Positions 31,481 through 42,185 of a DNA stretch of 42,932 bases are shown piece by piece; within the stretch, counting starts at the first letter, position 1; every line of letters begins with the position of its first letter. Source of the stretch: Welwitschia mirabilis (lineage: Eukaryota; Gnetophyta; Gnetopsida; Welwitschiales). Where the stretch lies: contig JBOZIK010000001.1 in assembly GCA_051453625.1 (NCBI GenBank), forward strand, positions 71,598,255-71,641,186, in the 5' to 3' direction. The notes under the pieces were generated by a model, which ran no database searches, was not told where the DNA came from, and was given only the letters and a program-made list of their open reading frames with translations. A program made the translations under genes and the position numbers.

Positions 31481-31940
31481 GAAATATTGAAAAGTAATTA
31501 CACAAAGTGAACATCACACTACTCCCCATGATGAATCCTTAACTTATTTCTACAAAGATAAGGAAGTAAATTAAGAAGATGATATTGAAATTATTAATCA
31601 ACCAAACCTTCCTCCTACTCTCAACTCTAAATCCAACAATAACAACCAATATCTAAAGAAGAATACTACTCCATGGATGGATAGATTGAATACCAATCCA
31701 ACTTATGATGAATATTTAAAAGTAGTTATGAATGATTTTACTATCAACATATTCTTTTGGAAGATCCTTTAAGACAACCCCAAGTAAAAAAAAAAAATTG
31801 GAAGGACTTAGTAAGGAGAAAGTAAAAGAGAACAATTCCAAGTAAAGTATTCATTGCACAAATCCTTTCCAACTTGGTTTTTCAAAAATATCATAAGTTT
31901 AAAGATCTAAGGTAGCCATTATTTGTATTATTTTAAAAGA
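31481..31940 (+). pseudogene. Gag-protease linker of element C
   Basis: Broken polar, Asn/Lys-rich coding remnant between gag and protease (for example an Asn-rich stretch near 31625-31645). In Athila elements this is a poorly conserved linker. No specific motif is claimed. Confidence 0.4.
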
Positions 31941-32330
31941 AAATAATAAAATCAAAAGGGCCTTACTAGACATAGGGACAAGTTTAAACATTATACCTTT
32001 ACACATTTGTAGAAAGTTTGGATTAGAAGGAAAGATTTAACCTAAAAGAACAATGTTAGAATTGGCTTATGCAACAATTAAGAAACTGATAGGAATAGTC
32101 GAATACTTAGAGATGCAAATTAAGAAAGCTTTCTACCCTATAGATGTGGTAATAATTAAGGTCAAACATAATGGAGGGTACCCTCTACTTTTATGAAAAG
32201 CCTTTTGTGCAATATCCCATTATGTCATTGACACTTGCATGAGGATGATGGAATGTCATATAAAAAATAAAAAGTTTAGTATCAGAGTATTTAATTCCAT
32301 TAAAAAAAACATGAAAGATGAATTAGACAT
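31941..32330 (+). pseudogene. Aspartic protease of element C (broken)
   Basis: The active site reads LLDIGTSLNIIPLHICRKFGL (31963-32025), matching the Athila protease LCDLGASINLMP....KLGL; DIGTS stands for DLGAS. TMLELAYATIK, FYPIDVVII and GGYPLLL follow, matching T..LQLADRS, .FP.DF.VLD and IPLILGRPFL. The catalytic Asp and Gly remain. Stops (TAA near 32038, TGA near 32195) interrupt the frame. Confidence 0.75.
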
Positions 32331-33063
32331 AGAAGAAAAAGTTAGGTCACTCATGTAAGTTCAACATAATCCTTTAAAAGTAAGGCTCCTTTCAGTACAT
32401 GACTCAACTTTATTTGATGATTAAGGGGAATCATCTACTATTTTTAAATCTTTAAACTCTTCCAATCCTTGTAATCTCAACCAAGACCTTTTAAACCACT
32501 CTTTCAATGATAATTTTCATAAGGACTTTAAACCCATACTTGATCATGATATCCAACATGTAAGATCCATTAAAAACCTTTTACATCAAGATGATTATTC
32601 TACAAATATGAAGAATGAAAATGATCTTTAACTTAAAAATTGACCTAATGGTTTGAAATACATTTTCTTAAATAACAATCCTAATAAACCATTGATCATT
32701 AGTGCTCAACTTCATCCTTACCAAGAAAAAAAACCTTAATTCAACTTCTTACTTCAAAATTAGAAGCTTTTCTTAGACTAATTGAGATCTTAATGCTATC
32801 CCTTCTCATATTGTTTAATATAAAATTTACCTAGAGGACAATGCTAAAACTATTAGACAATCTTAAGAAGACTCAATCCTACCATTAAACAAGTAATCAA
32901 AGATATAATCATTAAACTTATGGATGTAAATATCATCTATGCCATTTCAGATAGTGAATGGGTTAGCCCTCTTACCATAGTACCCAAAAAGGGAGGCAAA
33001 TGATGAGTATGCATCGATTTTAGAAAAGCCAATGATGTAACTAAGAAATATCATTACCTCTTG
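32331..33063 (+). pseudogene. N-terminal part of reverse transcriptase of C, up to the insertion of D
   Basis: GLKYIFLNNNPNKPLIISAQL (32653-32715) matches the Athila pre-RT segment LKY.FLG....PVIIS..L. RLNPTIKQVIKDIIIKLMDV and IYAISDSEWVSPLTIVPKKGG (32870-33000) match RLNP.MK.VV..E..KLL.AGIIYPISDS.WVSP...VPKKGG. Next come two adjacent TGA codons (33001-33006), then VCIDFRKANDVTKKYHY. The frame breaks off at 33063, where solo LTR D begins, and resumes at 37824. Confidence 0.8.
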
Positions 33064-33781
33064 TGTAATACCCTAACTTCAATAACCCTTATTAATCATA
33101 ATTTTTTTAAAAATTATTATTAACTAATATGTACAACGGAATCTAGGATCAAATCCTATTTAGACTTTATTAATGCATTATAAGATTTAAAATAATTAGA
33201 AAACATAATTATTACTTAACTATAGATATTTTGGTTTACATATAATAACGATGTCAAAATTTTATCCTATATTTATTTCTAACTTTGTTTTTGCCACACA
33301 AAAATATCTTGTATAAAGTTGATGGGATGTTAACTTGTCTTATCACATACAATGGATAAGTTTTAGGATAGTGCCTAATCAATATAATATAAGATTGCAT
33401 ATCCTATTAATGGCATTTCAACTCGATATCTAGTCACCCTCTAGATATGAGTTGGTTCTACTTTAGGTTATAAACTATACAAACATTACTGATCTCAACT
33501 CTATAGGCTTAGAATTCACCTTAATATACTCCTAATATAAGTGATAGGTGGTATGTGAGGTGGATGCATACTTACAAGTTACCCCTGCTTCTTTGAAGCA
33601 TTGTAGGATGGTGCACTATGATCTTTTGATACCGAGGGCTCGAGATATTAAGTCGGAGTAAGTCCATGCATGGGTAGGACAGGATAGTGGTGATCAAGTC
33701 CACTTCCGAAAGGGCTTGGAAATAAAAGTACAATGAAATCCACCTTGGTGATGAAATCTGAGTATGAGGATGAATAATTAT

Positions 33782-34616
33782 NNNNNNNNNNNNNNNNNNN
33801 NNNNNNNNNNNNNNNNNNNNNNNNNNNNNNNNNNNNNNNNNNNNNNNNNNNNNNNNNNNNNNNNNNNNNNNNNNNNNNNNNNNNNNNNNNNNNNNNNNNN
33901 NNNNNNNNNNNNNNNNNNNNNNNNNNNNNNNNNNNNNNNNNNNNNNNNNNNNNNNNNNNNNNNNNNNNNNNNNNNNNNNNNNNNNNNNNNNNNNNNNNNN
34001 NNNNNNNNNNNNNNNNNNNNNNNNNNNNNNNNNNNNNNNNNNNNNNNNNNNNNNNNNNNNNNNNNNNNNNNNNNNNNNNNNNNNNNNNNNNNNNNNNNNN
34101 NNNNNNNNNNNNNNNNNNNNNNNNNNNNNNNNNNNNNNNNNNNNNNNNNNNNNNNNNNNNNNNNNNNNNNNNNNNNNNNNNNNNNNNNNNNNNNNNNNNN
34201 NNNNNNNNNNNNNNNNNNNNNNNNNNNNNNNNNNNNNNNNNNNNNNNNNNNNNNNNNNNNNNNNNNNNNNNNNNNNNNNNNNNNNNNNNNNNNNNNNNNN
34301 NNNNNNNNNNNNNNNNNNNNNNNNNNNNNNNNNNNNNNNNNNNNNNNNNNNNNNNNNNNNNNNNNNNNNNNNNNNNNNNNNNNNNNNNNNNNNNNNNNNN
34401 NNNNNNNNNNNNNNNNNNNNNNNNNNNNNNNNNNNNNNNNNNNNNNNNNNNNNNNNNNNNNNNNNNNNNNNNNNNNNNNNNNNNNNNNNNNNNNNNNNNN
34501 NNNNNNNNNNNNNNNNNNNNNNNNNNNNNNNNNNNNNNNNNNNNNNNNNNNNNNNNNNNNNNNNNNNNNNNNNNNNNNNNNNNNNNNNNNNNNNNNNNNN
34601 NNNNNNNNNNNNNNNN
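33782..34616. other. Assembly gap, 835 N
   Basis: Lies in solo LTR D; the equivalent stretch of the E LTR (about 9120-9955) is of similar length. Confidence 0.95.
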
Positions 34617-36141
34617 TAGAATCATTAAGTAGTCATCCCTAATGTTTATGCAAGAAAGGAAGAATAAGAGCCTAAATTTCAATAAAAAGAATATAAAAAG
34701 GATAGAAAAATAAGCATAAATTAACTAGAAATCACAAATAATATTTAAAATAATTTGATACTTCCATTAGATAATTTTTATAATTATTAAAGTCAATTAC
34801 AAATTTTCTAAGCTTTTAATTAGAAGATATTAAAACTAAAAATTTATAATTATTTATTTCAAAATGTAAAAATAAAATAGACTTAATTTCCTTAAATTAT
34901 GCTTAATACATTATCCACAAAAATTAATTTTAATAAGTTTTAAATAGCCTAAATGTATTTTATAGGGTCAAACTTTAAACTATAAAAACTGCCTAAGTTA
35001 TTGAATTACTAAACAAATACTCGTCACTAAAATGGTTATAACTTTTAATATACTTGGATTTTTTCAATGAGTAAATACTTTTTGAAAAGATTATTCAATT
35101 CTATACAACATGGACTACTCTAGTTTTATTAGAACTCTTTGTAAATTCTAAAACTGAAACCTTTTGCTTGTTATTTTCTGCTTATAAATTCTAACTTTTT
35201 TAATAAAATAAATTTTAAAAATTATTTTAGCATTATAAAAATTACTATTTTAAAACTTATAACTTTATAACATAATTCTAGACCTACAAAAAAAATTTCA
35301 TAAAATTTTACTTAGTATTACATGAATTATAACTCTCTTAAGTTACTTGACTTAAAAAGAATAAATGGTAAACTTTAACTAGACTAAGCACAAGAGAAAT
35401 CATACTAGTTTGTAGAAATAAAATCAATTAATGACTATTAATTTGTATTATAAATAAATAAACATAATTATAAGGACTATAAACTTATAATAAATAATAC
35501 ATCAAAACCATGAGCCTTAGGATTTTTTTGAGAAAGAATGCCTAGCCTAAATTGATTCTTGAGGATTAGACTCATTCACCCTAATAAGACTCTAATGCAA
35601 ATATGATGTAAAATTCATTTAAACAATATCACAATGCAACACAATATGGATACTTAAAATCATAGTGAACTGTTTGGTCACTTGGCCAAAATCTTCATTA
35701 AACACATAGAAGCTAAGCATGTTAAAAGGTCCCTCAACTCTCTCCCTTATCTTAATCTACGCCAATGGGAGGGAAGAAAATATATTTATAACTATTGGTA
35801 AATTCATCAACTAAGCATGCAAAGAGATTTCTCAAATCTCTTCCTTATCTTAGATCAAATAATTGAAAGGAAAAATGCAAATCATATGCATAGGCCTAAT
35901 GTAAGAAATGAAACTAAAATGCTCATAAAAGAAGAACCTACATGAAGGGAAGAAGATTCAGGAAGTTCTAAGATCTAAGATCCTACCTCCAATCTTCCAA
36001 GCTTCAAGTTCTAAGCTTTAAGCTCTTAGCTTTAAGCTCCAAGATCCAACTCCACGCTCAAGAGGAAGAAAGATTGAGAAGAAAATTTGGTAGCATAAAC
36101 TTGCTTCAAAAAATACTAGTTTGAGAAGAAAGGAGAGGGCT

Positions 36142-36151
36142 CTATTTATAG
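36142..36151 (-). promoter_or_regulatory. Candidate TATA box of solo LTR D
   Basis: The minus strand reads ATATCTATAAATAGAGCCCTC, a good plant TATA box with a GAGCCC-type start region, about 1.7 kb into the LTR by window coordinates. The equivalent E LTR sites are at 1742-1751 and near 11475. Confidence 0.5.
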
Positions 36152-36864
36152 ATATATGATATACCAAAGGTTTTTGATATAATTAGTTAAATATGATCTA
36201 CATCATTTTACCCACAAGATAAGAAAATCTCTTTTACTTGATAAGATTGATTAATGATAAGTTGAATGGACTTGTGTAAAAGTGACATTGACATGTATGA
36301 CAATGATGAGATTGATCAATGCTAAGTTGGATAGACTTTATGTAAAAGTGATTTGGACATGTGAATAACAATAATAAGATTAATTAATAATAAGTTATAT
36401 GAGCTTGTGTAGAAGTGACATGATAAGATTAATCAATAAGAAGTTGAAAGAGCTTGTGTAAAAGGTGAAAGTGATGTATAAATGACAAAAGAAATCTTAT
36501 TTATAACTCTTGCACCTAATTTGGGTGAGTAATCTTCTTGCTTTAATTAATAATATTAATCACATGCATCATTTCCTCATGCTAGTTCCTTATTAATCCT
36601 TCATAGGCTCATAATTAACCCAAAACATATTTAAAATGCATTGGAAAAACAAATACACCAATTTCAAAATTATAATGTGATACAATAAGAAAAATAATAT
36701 TTTACGCATAAAGTACTTTTACAAATATCAATAAGGATAAAAATCATATAGAATAAATTCTACTCATTTATCCTCTTTAATTTATAGATAAAAATGTATG
36801 TCCTTATTCACATGTTTACACTCCTCATGATCTATCATATCAACAATACAAATAATAAGAAAGG

Positions 36865-36940
36865 AATGTCATAATTGAATGTAAGAAAAATGTCATAATG
36901 GGGTTGTAAGAAAATGTCATAATTGAATGTAAAAAAATTT
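36865..36940. repeat. 24-bp tandem repeat running into an N gap
   Basis: aatgtcataattgaatgtaag starts at 36865, 36889 (variant with ggggttg) and 36913: an exact 24-bp period. The N gap starts at 36941, about where a fourth unit would be under way. The corresponding place in the E LTR has no such array. Confidence 0.8.
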
Positions 36941-37674
36941 NNNNNNNNNNNNNNNNNNNNNNNNNNNNNNNNNNNNNNNNNNNNNNNNNNNNNNNNNNNN
37001 NNNNNNNNNNNNNNNNNNNNNNNNNNNNNNNNNNNNNNNNNNNNNNNNNNNNNNNNNNNNNNNNNNNNNNNNNNNNNNNNNNNNNNNNNNNNNNNNNNNN
37101 NNNNNNNNNNNNNNNNNNNNNNNNNNNNNNNNNNNNNNNNNNNNNNNNNNNNNNNNNNNNNNNNNNNNNNNNNNNNNNNNNNNNNNNNNNNNNNNNNNNN
37201 NNNNNNNNNNNNNNNNNNNNNNNNNNNNNNNNNNNNNNNNNNNNNNNNNNNNNNNNNNNNNNNNNNNNNNNNNNNNNNNNNNNNNNNNNNNNNNNNNNNN
37301 NNNNNNNNNNNNNNNNNNNNNNNNNNNNNNNNNNNNNNNNNNNNNNNNNNNNNNNNNNNNNNNNNNNNNNNNNNNNNNNNNNNNNNNNNNNNNNNNNNNN
37401 NNNNNNNNNNNNNNNNNNNNNNNNNNNNNNNNNNNNNNNNNNNNNNNNNNNNNNNNNNNNNNNNNNNNNNNNNNNNNNNNNNNNNNNNNNNNNNNNNNNN
37501 NNNNNNNNNNNNNNNNNNNNNNNNNNNNNNNNNNNNNNNNNNNNNNNNNNNNNNNNNNNNNNNNNNNNNNNNNNNNNNNNNNNNNNNNNNNNNNNNNNNN
37601 NNNNNNNNNNNNNNNNNNNNNNNNNNNNNNNNNNNNNNNNNNNNNNNNNNNNNNNNNNNNNNNNNNNNNNNNNN
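36941..37674. other. Assembly gap, 734 N
   Basis: Starts at the end of a 24-bp tandem array. From the E LTR I would expect only about 250-350 bp here, so extra repeat units may be hidden in the gap. Confidence 0.95.
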
Positions 37675-37823
37675 CTATAATGTTTGACATATAATACATT
37701 ATTGATTATAGGGCTACACATAAATTCTCACTAAGAATAAAAAGGGATTTTTATTAAAATTGATATGTATTACATAGTTTAAAAACTCTCTTAATTAAAG
37801 TTTACAAAATATGGGTTATAACA

Positions 37824-38168
37824 CTTTTTCTTTTCTTAATCAAGTTCTTGATAGATTACAAGGCTGTGCTCACTATTACTTTCTTGATAGATATAGTGAT
37901 TATAACCAAATATGCAGTACTACTGAAGATCAATCTAAGTTAACATTCACCTTCTCTTTTGGTATGTTTACCTTTAAAATAATGCCCTTTGCTCTATGTA
38001 CTGCTTCAGAAATCTTTCAAATATGATTAAGGATTGTATTGAAATATTTATTGATGATTTTTCCATATTTGATGAATTCTTTGAACAAACCTTAAAAAGA
38101 TTAGAAAAATTCCTTGACCATTTTATAAATAGCGGACTTCATCTTAATGGAAGAGGAGTTATTTCCTT
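37824..38168 (+). pseudogene. C-terminal part of reverse transcriptase of C
   Basis: Resumes after D: FLNQVLDRLQG, YYFLDRYSDYNQI, TFTFSFGMFTFKIMPFALC (family FID.MLERLAG, F.CFLDGYSGYNQI, TFTCP.GTFA...MPFGLC). The catalytic FIDDFSIF has its FIDD codons at 38047-38058, in a different frame from the first motifs, so at least one indel lies near 38020. It is followed by LEKFLDHFINSGLHLN. The catalytic Asp pair is intact. Confidence 0.85.
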
Positions 38169-38850
38169 ATGAGAGACAAGATTTTACTTGGTCATCACAT
38201 TTCTTGTAATGGTATTAGAATGAACCCTTCCAAAATAAACATCATCAAAAACCTCTCTTATTCAAGTAATGTCAAACAAGTGAGAAGCTTTCTTAATCAT
38301 GCTAGATTCTATATAAGATTCATTAAGGACTATGCTAATATTTGCAAACCCCTTCATTCCCTCCCTAGAAAAGATGTTAAGTTCGATTGAAATGAAAATT
38401 GTCAAAATGACTTTAAAAAAATCTTAAGGACAAAATCACTTCTAAACCCACAGTGAGAGGACTTGATTGAGCCATAGACTTTGAATTGGTATGTGATGCT
38501 ACCAATATTACCATAGGTGGAGTTTTAGAAGGAAAACATAAAAAGGGATATAGAGTTATTGCTTATATTAGTAAAACCCTTTTAAAAGCTTAATTAAACT
38601 ATATTACCATTGAAAAGATATGTCTGCTATCATCTTATACCTTGACAAACTAAGACATTACCTTCTCAATTTTCATACCAATGTCTAACTGATCATGCAG
38701 CCATTTACTATCTTATGAAAAAAAAAAGTATTCAAATGCTAGACTTATTTAATGGATACTTTTCATGAAAGAATTCAAATTTACCATCATAAATAAATAA
38801 GGTAAACATAATCATGTTGCTAATCATCTTTTAAGAATCCCTCAAGAAAT
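38169..38850 (+). pseudogene. RT thumb/connection and RNase H of C (broken)
   Basis: An open 73-codon stretch (38169-38390) reads LLGHHISCNGIRMNPSKINII, then VKQVRSFLNHARFYIRFIKDY, matching VLGHKIS..GIEVD.AK...I and V..VRSFLGHAGFYRRFIKDF of Athila elements. Downstream, FELVCDAT-like (near 38485-38500) corresponds to the first RNase H acidic motif, and KHKKGYRVIAYISKTL to the next. The rest is broken by frameshifts. Confidence 0.75.
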
Positions 38851-40272
38851 GAACCCTTTTCATTTCTCTTCTAATCTTTCTTTTGAGGATTTCTTTCCCA
38901 ATGAACAACTATTTTACATCCATGAATTACATGCTATATCCTATTAATGTCTAGCTCCTTGGTGTGTGAATATTATAAACTATCTTGTCACCTTTAAAAC
39001 TCCTTAATATTGGACTTCTAATCAACAAAAATATTTTCTCCATAGAATAGGGGATTATTAATGAAATAAGCCACACCTCTATCGAAGATGTAAAGATTAA
39101 ATCATGCATAAGTGTATTACTAAATGGAAACAACTTGACATTCTTTCCCTTTGTGATGATCACATGTGTGAAGGTCACTTTAGTGGCTAAAAGACAGCTG
39201 TCAAAATTCTTCATGCTAGCTTCTATTAGCCTACCCTTTTCAAAGACTCCTTTGATTATGCATGAAGATGTAATGCATGTCAACATTTTGGAAGCCTAAC
39301 CAAATCTTATGGTATGCCCTTACAACCTATCCTTGAATGTTAACCTTTTTATTATTGAAGTATAGATTTTATAGGCACTCTTAAACCATCTTCTTATAAC
39401 AAAAATTACATTGTGATAACTATTGACTATGCCATGAAATGGGTTGAAGAAATTCCTACTCAAACTAATAATGTCAAAGTCATGTGTTCCTTTCTTAAAT
39501 CTAATATATTCCATAAGTTTGACTTTTCTAGAGTCTTAATTAGTGATCAAAGTACCCATTTCATAAATAAGATTCTTAGGAAACTCCTTCTTTCTGTAGG
39601 AATTAAACATAGAATTACAAATTCTTATCATCCTCAAACAAATGATCAAGCCAAGAATGCTAATAAAAATTTTAATAAAATACTCTAGAAACTCATTTCC
39701 AAAAATAAGAAATCTTGGCCTCTCAAACTTAATGATGTGCTATGGACTTATCATACTGCTTGATGTAATTCACTTGGAATTTTAGTTTATGAACTTGTAT
39801 ATGAAAAAACTTGTGCTTTATCTAGTGATGTTTGCTATAAATCTTATCATACCATCCATCTACTTAATGTGTTGAACCATGAAGAAAATATTAATTATAA
39901 TTTGGCATAACTTGAGTGCTATCCATAGATAATTCATCCAGAAAGCCCAGACCAAATTTCATCATGACAAAAAGCTTCCTCATAAATCCTTTAAACTAGA
40001 TCAATTTGTGCTTTTATATAATACTCAAGTACATCTTATACATAACAAGCTGAGCTAAATGGCTTGGCCCTTATCATGTGGAAAGGGTACATTCTAATGG
40101 CTCTGTTAAGATTTCTGACCTTCAAACTTAAAAAATCGAAAAAGTAAACGAACAAAGGTTGAAACTTTATACATCTCCAAATGATTATTCTTATACCTTA
40201 AACATGATAGAAGCAATTAACTTTGAAGATCCCCTTTGTAAGAAGGAGGATCTCCCCTTGACTATCTACTAA
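38851..40272 (+). pseudogene. Integrase and C-terminal end of polyprotein of C (broken)
   Basis: An IDFIGT remnant near 39367 keeps the first catalytic Asp (family GIDFMGPF). The 91-codon frame 39413-39688 reads ITIDYAMKWVEEIPTQTNN, VLISDQSTHFINK and SYHPQTNDQAKNAN, matching VAVDYVSKWVEA, IISDGGSHFCN and YHPQTNGQVEVSN. The second catalytic Asp (ISD) is kept, but the catalytic Glu position (QVE) is Lys (QAK), so the enzyme would be dead. The end of the polyprotein, EKVNEQRLKLY (near 40138-40170; family VNG.R.K.Y), leads to a stop at 40270-40272. The minus-strand ORFs at 38951-39286 and 39320-39514 are shadows. Confidence 0.8.
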
Positions 40273-42172
40273 CTTCTTTCTTAGCTTTATTCCTTAGTTT
40301 AAGTTATAAGAGTACTTAATCATCTTTAACTTGATTTATGTTTGGCTTCCATAGGTGTTACCGTGATTAAGTAATTTTTTACTTNNNNNNNNNNNNNNNN
40401 NNNNNNNNNNNNNNNNNNNNNNNNNNNNNNNNNNNNNNNNNNNNNNNNNNNNNNNNNNNNNNNNNNNNNNNNNNNNNNNNNNNNNNNNNNNNNNNNNNNN
40501 NNNNNNNNNNNNNNNNNNNNNNNNNNNNNNNNNNNNNNNNNNNNNNNNNNNNNNNNNNNNNNNNNNNNNNNNNNNNNNNNNNNNNNNNNNNNNNNNNNNN
40601 NNNNNNNNNNNNNNNNNNNNNNNNNNNNNNNNNNNNNNNNNNNNNNNNNNNNNNNNNNNNNNNNNNNNNNNNNNNNNNNNNNNNNNNNNNNNNNNNNNNN
40701 NNNNNNNNNNNNNNNNNNNNNNNNNNNNNNNNNNNNNNNNNNNNNNNNNNNNNNNNNNNNNNNNNNNNNNNNNNNNNNNNNNNNNNNNNNNNNNNNNNNN
40801 NNNNNNNNNNNNNNNNNNNNNNNNNNNNNNNNNNNNNNNNNNNNNNNNNNNNNNNNNNNNNNNNNNNNNNNNNNNNNNNNNNNNNNNNNNNNNNNNNNNN
40901 NNNNNNNNNNNNNNNNNNNNNNNNNNNNNNNNNNNNNNNNNNNNNNNNNNNNNNNNNNNNNNNNNNNNNNNNNNNNNNNNNNNNNNNNNNNNNNNNNNNN
41001 NNNNNNNNNNNNNNNNNNNNNNNNNNNNNNNNNNNNNNNNNNNNNNNNNNNNNNNNNNNNNNNNNNNNNNNNNNNNNNNNNNNNNNNNNNNNNNNNNNNN
41101 NNNNNNNNNNNNNNNNNNNNNNNNNNNNNNNNNNNNNNNNNNNNNNNNNNNNNNNNNNNNNNNNNNNNNNNNNNNNNNNNNNNNNNNNNNNNNNNNNNNN
41201 NNNNNNNNNNNNNNNNNNNNNNNNNNNNNNNNNNNNNNCCTCATCATGATAAACAATGTTATTCACACCCCATTAACCAAAAACTCCCATTACTTTGAGG
41301 CATAGAGTTCATGAACATATGAGTATATTAATCATTAAATGAAATCTTATCAAAGTACTATGCTTATCATAGCTAAAGAGGAACTAAATTATAGTCTAAA
41401 CATGACTTGATACCTTGCTAAACATAATCATTATATATTGTCATCATCACTACCCTTTAGAATGGTAATCTATGGTGTTATACATTAAATCATGCATTTC
41501 TATATCAAGTATCTTTATAACCTTTATTAAGAAGTTTTGCTAAGTTTGAATTTTGAACAAACAGTTAATATTCTTCATGTTCTATCTTGTTCATTTTCCT
41601 TTTTGTTTTATCTTAAGCTGTTGGTTTGTTTTTTAAAAGTCATTTTTCTTACCTTTCCCAAAATAATGCTTAGGACTTCGTCATCTTCTAGTTTATTTAT
41701 TACATTTTTTCATCACTTTACTATTATGTAATAAAATCAAATTGACCTCTACCTTGACTATCCTTTTGCATGATAGCATTAATGCTCTTCTTTTCTTAAT
41801 AATCTTTTCTTTTTTTAATATAATCTTTTTTGTCACTTAACCTTACAATCATGAGATCTTACCTAAGTTTACATTTTCTTCATGGTTTACACAACGCGAG
41901 ATGACTTACTCATTTATTTTTGTGAGGGTAAACACATATATTATATGATTTGGGGATCAACATTTTTAACCTACTTTTACTAGACATAAATACATACAAT
42001 GATGTTAAACTAATTCTTGATAATATACACTAATTTCAATTGTGCTTTTTAATAGATTTAATGTATCTTGCATGTTGTACTCTTAATTCTAATGCTATAG
42101 ATATTTTAAGTTTCTTTTTGTCAGTTAGCTTACAACTTTATCCACTTACTTTATTAGGAACTAAAAAATGCT
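40273..42172 (+). other. 3' region of element C between pol and the 3' LTR
   Basis: About 1.9 kb, of which 854 are N (40385-41238). In Athila elements this place may carry an env-like ORF. The sequenced parts show no such ORF; the 64-codon frame at 41537-41731 is Phe/Leu/Ser-rich with no recognised domain. AT-rich non-coding sequence otherwise. Confidence 0.5.
40385..41238. other. Assembly gap, 854 N
   Basis: Lies between pol and 3' LTR of C. The minus-strand ORFs over it are artefacts. Confidence 0.95.
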
Positions 42173-42183
42173 AAGTGGGAGGC
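42173..42183 (+). promoter_or_regulatory. Polypurine tract of C
   Basis: AAGTGGGAGGC followed by TA and then the LTR start TGTTTTAAAGCC at 42186. Confidence 0.75.
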
Positions 42184-42185
42184 TA

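Larger units (their letters stand above)
33064..37823 (-). mobile_element. D: solo LTR of the E (Tekay/Del-like) family inside the RT of C
   Basis: Starts TGTAATACCC, ends ...gggttataaca, and aligns along its length with the 5' LTR of E. No PBS, polypurine tract or coding motif is seen in the sequenced 3.2 kb; two N gaps (835 and 734) hide the rest. Flanks ctctt (33058-33062) and ctttt (37824-37828) look like a 5-bp target-site duplication differing by one C->T, with one extra G at 33063. The Athila RT reading resumes at 37824. A solo LTR arises by recombination between the two LTRs of a full copy. The minus-strand ORFs over the gaps are artefacts. Confidence 0.82.

Noticed and set aside
33648-34682. 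Long ORFs of 250-350 codons here and at 36840-37721 and 40336-41266
   Set aside because: They are open only because they cross runs of N.
40300-40365. Possible 3' splice site (ggcttccatag) before an Athila env-like ORF
   Set aside because: No ORF follows in the sequenced part and an N gap begins at 40385; support is too weak.
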